Source: DASPTR01 sp964475545 (GTDB lineage Archaea > Thermoproteota > Bathyarchaeia > Bathyarchaeales > Bathycorpusculaceae). From it: DNA of 10,836 bases. Below are positions 1 to 6,004 of the stretch, piece by piece. Under the pieces are notes generated by a model that had not been told where the DNA came from, ran no database searches, and saw only the letters and a list, made by a program, of their open reading frames with translations. The stretch lies in contig CAYYXF010000045.1 in NCBI GenBank assembly GCA_964475545.1, positions 1 to 10,836 of the forward strand, written 5' to 3'. Position 1 is the stretch's first letter; every line of letters starts with the position of its first letter. The position numbers were made by a program, and so were the translations under genes.

Positions 1-40
1 TCTTCAGAAGAATAGGTCATTAATTATCCCTCGCAGTTAT

Positions 41-54
41 CGAAAGTTTAAAAT
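41..54 (+). promoter_or_regulatory. Archaeal BRE+TATA promoter for the acyl-CoA dehydrogenase gene
   Basis: The sequence CGAAAG followed by TTTAAAAT looks like an archaeal BRE plus TATA box. Its centre lies about 44 nt before the ATG at 94, so transcription should start near 75-78 and leave a leader of roughly 16-19 nt that holds the GGTG ribosome site (84-87). The same GAAAG plus A/T-rich layout recurs at the two promoters between the lyase and iorA genes. The role is inferred from pattern and spacing only. Confidence 0.5.
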
Positions 55-93
55 CAAATGGCCTCGTAGGCAATACTATTTGTGGTGTTTGCA

Positions 94-1623
94 ATGGAGC
101 CTTTTTCGTGGTGGAATGATAAACAGAAAAACCTAATGACTGAAGCAAAAGCTTTTGCTGATAAGAACTTGCCGAAAGCCGAGGAAGTCTTTTGGACCAA
201 GAAGTTTCCGTTGGAACTATTGCGCCAAGTTGCCAGCAAAGGCTGGTTCGGCGCCGTCATCCCAGAAGAATATGGCGGCATGAACGTTGGAGTAACAGGC
301 ACGGCCATCGTCGCTGAAGAGTTAAGCAGAGTTGGCTCAGCTCTTGGTGAAGCGTACTCGGTTTCAATGTTCGGTGGTGCTGAGCAACTTCTGACCTTCG
401 GAACCGACTTGCAAAAAAGAAAGTGGCTGCCGAAAATATCACGAGGCGAAGCCATAGGGGCGGTCTGCATAACAGAACCTTTCGTTGGCTCTGACGCAGC
501 AGGCATCGAAACGACAGCCAGACGAGAGGGTGAAAACTATGTGGTGAACGGCAAGAAGCGCTTCATAACAAACGCAGGTCTAGCAGATATCCACGTAGTG
601 TACGCGAAAACAAGTGAAAGAGCAGAGGACAAAGGCAAGTACCAGCACCTCACAGCATTCTTGGTGGAGAAGGGAACACGAGGGTTCTCCGTCGAAAAAA
701 TCAATGAGCTTTCAGGATGGTTCGGACTTCCAAATGGTTTCTTAGACTTCAACGAAGTGAAAGTGCCAGCGGCAAACATAATAGGCAAAGAAGGTGAAGG
801 CTGGAAAGTCATGATGGCAGGTTTGAACTTCGAGAGAGTTGTCTACTCAGCAGGCATGCTAGGCCCAATTCGAGAGTCAATACGTTATGCATCAGCCTAC
901 GCACAAAGGCGAATGCAATTTGGCAAACCCACAATTGACATTCCAACAAACCAGTTCAAGATTGCCGACATGCTCGCCGGCTTATACACTTCACGTTTGT
1001 TAGTCTACCACGCAGCACACTTGCTGGATGAACACAAAGACGCCATGGTAGAAGCCGCAACAACCAAACTGTTCACGTCTGAAATGTATGAAAACCTCAT
1101 CAGCAGCGCCATCCAGGTGATGGGAGGCGACGGCTGGACACGCTTCTACCCTGTTGAAAGCTACCTGAGAGACGCAAAAGTGAACCAGATAGGAGCCGGA
1201 ACAAATGACATCATGAAGCTAGTCATCTTCCGAGGCGGGCTGAAAGCAATGGGCAAAGACCTGAAAATGCCTTACAGGCGAGTGCACGAAAAACTGCGGA
1301 TCCCAATATCGACAACTGAGCCCCTGAAAAAGCTGAAAGCAAGCGAAGACAACTTACTGAAGACTCTTGCTGAAGACTATCAAGTGAATCCAGGGCTATT
1401 CATGAGCCGAGAAGACCTTAAGGAAAGGCTGACAGAGGTGAACGACGGAGAATTGGACCAGCTTCTCAAAAGCCTCGAAGAAAAAAGCATGATCAAACTC
1501 TACCACGATGGACGCGGGACAATAGCACTTGTCAAGGCCACTTACATGGGATTGCGAAAAGCTGGACCGCTGGAAAACTACAAGTGGTATCCTGAATGGC
1601 TTAACAAAGAATTCATCTTCTGA
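94..1623 (+). CDS. Acyl-CoA dehydrogenase, isovaleryl/long-chain active-site type, with C-terminal winged-helix-like extension
   Basis: This FAD enzyme oxidises an acyl-CoA to the 2,3-enoyl-CoA. The protein is 509 aa from the ATG at 94. That start is preferred to the GTGs at 82/85 because GGTG at 84-87 then serves as ribosome site with a 6-nt spacer. An N-terminal helical domain, a beta domain with the TEPxxGSD-type flavin motif (ITEPFVGSD) and a C-terminal helical domain fill about residues 1-390. The usual catalytic Glu in the YEGT loop is replaced by Ala368 (GAGT). Instead Glu247 in GLNFERVV matches the base of isovaleryl-CoA and long-chain dehydrogenases. Family members usually have about 380-400 residues; here about 115 more follow, with a winged-helix-like pattern at about 419-489 and an aromatic tail. 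The 3-hydroxyacyl-CoA dehydrogenase and hydratase genes follow. Branched-chain or longer acyl-CoA is a likely substrate, but this is not certain. Confidence 0.9.
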   Translation: MEPFSWWNDKQKNLMTEAKAFADKNLPKAEEVFWTKKFPLELLRQVASKGWFGAVIPEEYGGMNVGVTGTAIVAEELSRVGSALGEAYSVSMFGGAEQLLTFGTDLQKRKWLPKISRGEAIGAVCITEPFVGSDAAGIETTARREGENYVVNGKKRFITNAGLADIHVVYAKTSERAEDKGKYQHLTAFLVEKGTRGFSVEKINELSGWFGLPNGFLDFNEVKVPAANIIGKEGEGWKVMMAGLNFERVVYSAGMLGPIRESIRYASAYAQRRMQFGKPTIDIPTNQFKIADMLAGLYTSRLLVYHAAHLLDEHKDAMVEAATTKLFTSEMYENLISSAIQVMGGDGWTRFYPVESYLRDAKVNQIGAGTNDIMKLVIFRGGLKAMGKDLKMPYRRVHEKLRIPISTTEPLKKLKASEDNLLKTLAEDYQVNPGLFMSREDLKERLTEVNDGELDQLLKSLEEKSMIKLYHDGRGTIALVKATYMGLRKAGPLENYKWYPEWLNKEFIF

Positions 1624-1741
1624 TTCGCCATCTTCCAAAAAACAAGACCACAATCAGGAAGCCGTCTATGCGCTCGCTGCAAACGATCAAAAAGTTGGAA
1701 AACCTTTTTTAGAGATACCACAAACTAAGTAGTTTCTCAGC

Positions 1742-2626
1742 ATGAAAAAGGTGAACGTATTGACCGAAATCAGAAAAATCGCGGTTTTAGGTGCAGGCTT
1801 GATGGGTCACGGAATCACCCAAGTAGCCGCTCAAGTCGGCAAATATGAGGTCAGCATGCGTGATATTGACGAGAAATTCGTTGACGGTGGCATGAACATG
1901 ATACGCGAGAGTCTTCAGCGCTTCGTCAAGAAAGCACAGCTAACCGAGGCACAGATGAACGAAATTCTGGCAAGAATTCATCCAACAATAGAACTCAAAG
2001 AGGCAGTTGCAAACGCCGATTTGATAATTGAAGCCGCACCCGAAAGCGTAGAGTTGAAGAAAGCAGTGTTCCGACAAGTGGACGATTTAGCGCCGCCACA
2101 TGCGATAGTAGCCTCAAATACCTCGTCAGTCAGCATTACGGAACTTGCTTCGGCAACAAAGCGGCCTGAGAGAGTTTGCGGAATGCACTTCTTCAACCCG
2201 CCACAACTAATGAAGCTCATTGAAGTCATAAAAGGTGCAAAAACCTCAGAAGAAACAGTAGAGACCATTCTAGAAGTCTCACGGAGGATGGAAAAGGAGA
2301 CAGTTCTTGTCAAGAAGGATTCTCCAGGGTTCATTGTGAATCGCATACTGATTCCCGCTTTGAACGAAGCCGCCGAACTGTACTGGGAAGGCGTTGCCGA
2401 CAGAGATGACATCGACAAAGCGATTAAGCTAGGCCTGAACTGGCCTATGGGGCCGCTCATGCTTCTGGACTACATAGGCTCAGACACAACACTCGCCATA
2501 GCAGAGGTTCTCACGAAAGAGTTGGATCCGAAGTTTCATCCCAGCACTGGCCTAAAACAAATGGTCAAAGCCCAACTGCTTGGAAGAAAAGCAGGCAAGG
2601 GTTTCTACGATTGGCCACAGAAATGA
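1742..2626 (+). CDS. 3-hydroxyacyl-CoA dehydrogenase (NAD-dependent)
   Basis: This enzyme oxidises 3-hydroxyacyl-CoA to 3-ketoacyl-CoA with NAD, the third step of beta-oxidation (or the reverse in butyrate-type pathways). The 294-aa single-domain form lacks a fused hydratase. The Rossmann motif GAGLMG is at residues 17-22. The catalytic set known from human HADH is present with matching spacing: Ser128 (SNTSS), His149 and Glu161 (HFFNPP...LIE, 12 apart) and Asn200 (VNR). The C-terminal helical domain has the typical GLNWPMGP segment. The start is uncertain: the ATG at 1742 has no ribosome site. A TTG at 1760 sits 5 nt after GGTGA (1750-1754) and would give a 288-aa protein beginning MTEIRKIAVLGAG, closer to the usual family N-terminus. 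The hydratase gene follows after 17 nt, so the two are almost surely co-transcribed. Confidence 0.93.
   Translation: MKKVNVLTEIRKIAVLGAGLMGHGITQVAAQVGKYEVSMRDIDEKFVDGGMNMIRESLQRFVKKAQLTEAQMNEILARIHPTIELKEAVANADLIIEAAPESVELKKAVFRQVDDLAPPHAIVASNTSSVSITELASATKRPERVCGMHFFNPPQLMKLIEVIKGAKTSEETVETILEVSRRMEKETVLVKKDSPGFIVNRILIPALNEAAELYWEGVADRDDIDKAIKLGLNWPMGPLMLLDYIGSDTTLAIAEVLTKELDPKFHPSTGLKQMVKAQLLGRKAGKGFYDWPQK
1750..1754 (+). promoter_or_regulatory. GGTGA ribosome site inside the annotated 5' end of the 3-hydroxyacyl-CoA dehydrogenase gene
   Basis: GGTGA here complements the archaeal 16S rRNA tail and stands 5 nt before an in-frame TTG at 1760. The same motif precedes the hydratase gene (2632-2636) and the small gene after XPF (complement of 8848-8852). 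It argues that translation starts at TTG 1760 rather than ATG 1742. Confidence 0.5.
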
Positions 2627-2643
2627 TAGAAGGTGAATGACCT

Positions 2644-3426
2644 GTGACCTCTAAGCTCGTAATCTACGAGAAAAGCGAAGGAATAGCCACCATCACGCTG
2701 AATAGACCGGAAACATTGAACGCCTTCAGCAAGGAAGTTGTTGAGGAAGTCCTTCAGGCGTTGGAAGATGTGAAGGATGATGAAAGCGTTCGCGTAGTCG
2801 TGCTCACAGGGGCCGGCGAGAAGGCATTTTCGGCTGGCGCAGACATAAAAACCATGATAGGCATGAACGCTCTGAAAGCGAGAGAGCTGTCACTGATGGG
2901 AGAAAAACTCTGTCTTGCCCTGGAGAACTTGGAGAAACCCGTCATCGCCGCGTTAAACGGGTACGCTCTAGGCGGCGGTCTCGAGGTTGCTATGGCCTGT
3001 GACCTCAGAATTGCTTCAGAAAATGCTCGAATGGGACAGACTGAAATCAACATCGGGCTAATACCCGGATGGGGCGGAACTCAGAGGCTCACTCGTCTGG
3101 TAGGTAGAACTAAGGCGAAAGAACTGGTTTTCACCGGAAGGATGATCGATGCAAAGACTGCAGAGCAACTAGGGATAGTGAACATGGTTGCTCCGGCTGA
3201 TAAGTTTAGGGAAACGGTTCGTCAATTTGCGCTGGATTTAGCCTCAAAAGCCCCAGTGGCCATCAAAGTGGCTAAAGCATTAATCAATAATGGCGCAGAC
3301 ATCAGTCTGAATTCCGCGTTAGCATTGGAACGCGAGGGCTTCGGCGTTGTAGCATCAACAGAGGACTTGCAGGAAGGTGTTAGGGCCTTCACAGAGAAGA
3401 GGAAGCCAGCGTTCAAAGGAAAATAG
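2644..3426 (+). CDS. Enoyl-CoA hydratase (crotonase family)
   Basis: This enzyme hydrates trans-2-enoyl-CoA to 3-hydroxyacyl-CoA, the step between the dehydrogenases encoded just upstream. The 260-aa length is normal for the family. The oxyanion-hole segments SAGAD (63-67) and ALGGGLE (108-114) are present. Both catalytic glutamates of rat mitochondrial hydratase (Glu144 and Glu164) are kept here as Glu114 and Glu134, 20 residues apart as in the rat enzyme. This supports true hydratase activity rather than an isomerase or another crotonase reaction. The C-terminal helices (LVFTGRMIDA..., AFTEKRKPAF) are typical. The start is GTG at 2644, 7 nt after GGTGA (2632-2636). The gap to the upstream gene is only 17 nt, so they form an operon. 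Short-chain or crotonyl-CoA is the probable substrate. Confidence 0.93.
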   Translation: MTSKLVIYEKSEGIATITLNRPETLNAFSKEVVEEVLQALEDVKDDESVRVVVLTGAGEKAFSAGADIKTMIGMNALKARELSLMGEKLCLALENLEKPVIAALNGYALGGGLEVAMACDLRIASENARMGQTEINIGLIPGWGGTQRLTRLVGRTKAKELVFTGRMIDAKTAEQLGIVNMVAPADKFRETVRQFALDLASKAPVAIKVAKALINNGADISLNSALALEREGFGVVASTEDLQEGVRAFTEKRKPAFKGK

Positions 3427-3493
3427 CCCCACGCTTCAAACCTTTTTTCTATGACAACGCACTAAGCAAAGCCATGCGGGGATTAGACAAGAC

Positions 3494-4150
3494 ATGAAAG
3501 CCATAATTTTCGGTCCACCAGGGTCGGGCAAAGGCACCTATGCCTCAAGGTTACAAGACAAACTCGGTGTAAACGTAGTCGCGATGGGAGACATCTTCCG
3601 AGAGATCATGAAGGAAAGCACCGCCATAGGCAAAAAAGTCAAAGGCTTTGTGGAAAAAGGCTTGCTCGTGCCAGACGATGTTGTGATAGAAGTCTTGAAA
3701 CAACGCTTAGCCAAGGCATCTGCAAACAGGGGTTTCATACTGGATGGTTTTCCGCGAACCATTGAACAGGCTAAAGCTTTGGATTGCATTTCTAACGTAG
3801 ATGTTGTAATTCAGCTCACGGTTCCAGACTGGATAATCATCGAACGATTGTCAACACGCAGGATATGCAGGAGCTGCGGCGAAGTCTACAACATACGATA
3901 CTTGAAACCGAAAATTGAAGGCGTTTGTGACAAATGCGGCGGACAGCTCTACCAACGCTCAGACGACACTGCTGAGGTCATAAAGGAGAGAATTCAGGTC
4001 TATGAACGCCAGACCCAGCCAATCCTGCAGCATTATGCACAAAAGAAAATCCCTCTGGTTGAGTTTAAGTGCGAACGATTAGACCTTCCGCCTGAAGCGG
4101 CTGTGGAGGAAATCATGAAGGGACTGAGAAAACTGAAACTTGTCCAGTAG
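3494..4150 (+). CDS. adk: Adenylate kinase, zinc-lid bacterial-type
   Basis: This enzyme interconverts ATP + AMP and 2 ADP in the cytoplasm. The P-loop GPPGSGKGT is at residues 7-15, and the AMP-binding/core motif GFPRTIEQA is present. The long LID carries two CxxC pairs (Cys125/Cys128 and Cys145/Cys148, 16 residues between pairs), the zinc-binding arrangement seen in Gram-positive bacteria and some archaea. It is not the AdkA type common in archaea. At 218 aa the length is normal for the long form. The ATG at 3494 gives the expected N-terminus, but no good ribosome site precedes it: GGGG at 3478-3481 is 12 nt away. A T6 tract lies about 48 nt upstream. The gene follows the beta-oxidation genes by 67 nt. 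AMP from acyl-CoA synthetases could be recycled by it, which is inference. Confidence 0.93.
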   Translation: MKAIIFGPPGSGKGTYASRLQDKLGVNVVAMGDIFREIMKESTAIGKKVKGFVEKGLLVPDDVVIEVLKQRLAKASANRGFILDGFPRTIEQAKALDCISNVDVVIQLTVPDWIIIERLSTRRICRSCGEVYNIRYLKPKIEGVCDKCGGQLYQRSDDTAEVIKERIQVYERQTQPILQHYAQKKIPLVEFKCERLDLPPEAAVEEIMKGLRKLKLVQ

Positions 4151-4347
4151 TCGCCGAGGCCTGTTCGCCCATACGAAGAAACTGAAAACCAAAAAACTGA
4201 AAGTGTCACGTAATCAAAGGTCCGTATGCTTGCTCAATGGGTTATCCAAAAGAAGCTACTGATGAAGAACTAGGCAAATTGGAAGAAAACACATAGGACA
4301 ACATCCATCTGCTGATGTCTGAAACTATGTTACTATCTGAATAAGAG

Positions 4348-4414
4348 AAAAATAGAGCCGAAGACACGTGGGTTTGGATGTGTGTGATGGATTGCTCTCG
4401 AGCCGGCGAGCTTA
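4348..4414 (-). terminator. Possible 3' end signals of the lyase gene (GC-rich palindromes and T5 tract)
   Basis: Just past the lyase stop (complement of 4412-4414) are short palindromes including CTCGAG and GCCGGC (4394-4411). Read leftward, a T5 tract follows (complement of 4348-4352). Archaeal termination mainly needs a T-rich stretch, so this could end the transcript. The rest of the 261-bp gap between the convergent adk and lyase genes (4151-4411) shows no credible gene. Confidence 0.3.
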
Positions 4415-5857
4415 ACGAGGACCTAGCTCTTTCTTGACAGCTTGGCTGAGGTCTTCTCCCCAGTTGTCGATGGCTTCCAGCTTTCCAATGAAGAACCTGA
4501 GCACTGGTGGTTCGAACACGAATTTCAGGCCTTTTATTAGGTCTCTGTGCTTGTAGAGCCAGTTTATTCTGTCGATCGCGTATTCGATATGCGATATTGA
4601 GTAGACTCTTCTCGGCAGTGCGATCCTTGAAAGTTCCAAATCAGCGTATACTTCCTTTCTGTCCTTGTCCCTTTCCATTGAAATTGTGCCCCTTTCCATG
4701 CTTCTGATTCCTGAGGCTATGTAGAGTGCAGCCGTCAGCGCTCCTGCAGGGTACTCTGATTGAGGGATGTGAGGCACGAATTTCTTCGCGTCCAAGTGGG
4801 CAGCCAGTCCCCCTGGTGGCGTGAGAGCAGGGATCCCCGTCTCGACAAGTTTGTTGACGAAATACTTTATCTGCTCTACAGCGCATCCGGCAACATCAGA
4901 ATCAACCATTTCCCGCATTCCAACTGCCATGGCCGCAACTTCTCTTTGGGACATGCCACCATACGTATAGAAGCCTTCGTACACTGGAAGCCAAGGCTGT
5001 ATCATTCCAAAGTACTTCTTATTGTTTGTTGCGATGCAGCCGCCTCTGACAGACGTATTTTTCCTTCCACTCATATAGAATATATCCGCGATGCTGCACA
5101 TCTCCTTTACAATTTCTGCAACGGTCTTGTTCTCGTATCCCTTCTCACGTTGCCTTATGAGATAGGCATTTTCGCATATCAGACTTCCATCAAGAACCAT
5201 CGGAATACGATGCTCGACGCAAATCTGCTTGATCTCTTTCAAGTTTTTCATAGAAAATGGCTGTCCACCGAGCAAATTGGTCGTTGCTTCCATTCGAACA
5301 AACGGAATCTTTGCCCTACCATACTTCTTGATGGTGTTCCTCAACTTCTGTGGATCCATGTTACCCTTGAATTGGTGCGTACTTGCTGTTTTCAGCGCTT
5401 CATCAGCGTAGATTTCCAGGCATGTTCCCCCGCCTGTCACTTCGATATGCACCTTGGTAGTGGTGAAATGGTAGTTTGTGGGAACCACGTCGCCTGGCTT
5501 CTCGAACACTTTCGCTATGAGATGTTCTGCCGCCCTGCCTTGGTGAACATTCATCACGTACTTGTATCCCAAGATATCCTTCACTGCATCAGCAAAATCG
5601 TAGAAGGTCATGCTGCCTGCATAGGCATCGTCAACGTTCATCATGGCGGCATATTGGTTGTCACTCATAGCATTGACGCCGCTGTCAGTAAGCATGTCAA
5701 GAAATATGTCCTTGGTCTTAAGCTGGAAAGTATTGTAGCCCGCTTCTTCTATGGCCTTGAGCCGCTGTTCCACGGGCGCCAATGAAACCTTCTGTACCAT
5801 CCTTGTCTTGTGCATCTCTATAGGTATTTCTTTGCCGTTAGACAACTTTATTGACAT
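4412..5857 (-). CDS. PLP beta-eliminating lyase, tyrosine phenol-lyase/tryptophanase family (tyrosine phenol-lyase-like)
   Basis: This PLP enzyme should split an aromatic amino acid into pyruvate, ammonia and phenol (from tyrosine) or indole (from tryptophan). The protein is 481 aa from the ATG at 5857, which has GAGGT 7 nt upstream (complement of 5865-5869). The longer GTG start at 5884 would lie ahead of the predicted transcription start. Lys266 in MSGRKN matches the Schiff-base lysine (257 in Citrobacter tyrosine phenol-lyase, 270 in E. coli TnaA). HQGRAAE, DDAYAGS, TNLLGGQP, Asp223 and LPRRVY are conserved. Met387/Arg389 (MERG) and Phe455 (VLRFF) match tyrosine phenol-lyase, where TnaA has His463 at the last position. 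Two changes stand out: Leu226 replaces the Arg that contacts PLP, and Arg265 replaces Lys256. The gene is divergent from iorAB. Family is firm; substrate is inference. Confidence 0.88.
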   Translation of the reverse strand: MSIKLSNGKEIPIEMHKTRMVQKVSLAPVEQRLKAIEEAGYNTFQLKTKDIFLDMLTDSGVNAMSDNQYAAMMNVDDAYAGSMTFYDFADAVKDILGYKYVMNVHQGRAAEHLIAKVFEKPGDVVPTNYHFTTTKVHIEVTGGGTCLEIYADEALKTASTHQFKGNMDPQKLRNTIKKYGRAKIPFVRMEATTNLLGGQPFSMKNLKEIKQICVEHRIPMVLDGSLICENAYLIRQREKGYENKTVAEIVKEMCSIADIFYMSGRKNTSVRGGCIATNNKKYFGMIQPWLPVYEGFYTYGGMSQREVAAMAVGMREMVDSDVAGCAVEQIKYFVNKLVETGIPALTPPGGLAAHLDAKKFVPHIPQSEYPAGALTAALYIASGIRSMERGTISMERDKDRKEVYADLELSRIALPRRVYSISHIEYAIDRINWLYKHRDLIKGLKFVFEPPVLRFFIGKLEAIDNWGEDLSQAVKKELGPR

Positions 5858-5897
5858 CGTACGGACCTCGAATTTTGTTGCCACTATCGATTCGCGT

Positions 5898-5913
5898 TTT
5901 TATAATACTTTCG
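5898..5913 (-). promoter_or_regulatory. BRE+TATA promoter of the lyase gene
   Basis: Read on the minus strand, CGAAAG is followed by TATTATAAAA, a strong archaeal BRE/TATA match. Its centre lies about 47 nt before the ATG at 5857. The expected transcription start is near 5878, giving a leader of about 20 nt that contains the GAGGT ribosome site. Confidence 0.6.
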
Positions 5914-5955
5914 GTTCACGTTTTCTTTTCGCCTTGAAGTACCAAAAGTTATATG

Positions 5956-5969
5956 TGAAAGCATAAAAT
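5956..5969 (+). promoter_or_regulatory. BRE+TATA promoter of the iorAB operon
   Basis: TGAAAG followed by CATAAAAT resembles the other two BRE/TATA sites in the window. Its centre is about 39 nt before the TTG start at 6005, so transcription should begin near 5990. A second weaker candidate, GTTATATG, lies at 5948-5955. The choice between them is by similarity and spacing only. Confidence 0.45.
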
Positions 5970-5972
5970 TAT

Positions 5973-5990
5973 GGAGACTTCTCCAGAAGT
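5973..5990. repeat. Overlapping inverted repeats between the iorA TATA box and its predicted start site (possible operator)
   Basis: ACTTCT (5977-5982) and AGAAGT (5985-5990) form a perfect inverted repeat with a 2-bp spacer. An overlapping pair, GGAGA (5973-5977) and TCTCC (5980-5984), also has a 2-bp spacer. The position between TATA box and predicted transcription start is where archaeal repressors often bind. Short inverted repeats occur by chance, so operator function is only a suggestion. Confidence 0.35.
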
Positions 5991-6004
5991 CGGAGAGTAA
6001 CTTA

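Noticed and set aside
1..11. Small palindrome TCTTC-A-GAAGA at the left edge
   Set aside because: Five-base arms are expected by chance, and there is no visible gene context on the left.
4237..4296. Tiny 19-codon frame in the adk-lyase gap starting MGYPKEATDEEL
   Set aside because: It is too short, with no ribosome site and no recognised similarity. A decayed gene remnant cannot be excluded, but nothing supports it.
4760..5785. A 341-codon open frame on the plus strand, antisense to the lyase gene
   Set aside because: It mirrors a well-conserved lyase, is rich in Cys, His and aromatic residues in no domain pattern, and has no promoter of its own.
5858..5884. GTG start of the lyase at 5884
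   Set aside because: It is upstream of or at the predicted transcription start. The ATG at 5857 has a good GAGGT site 7 nt before it.
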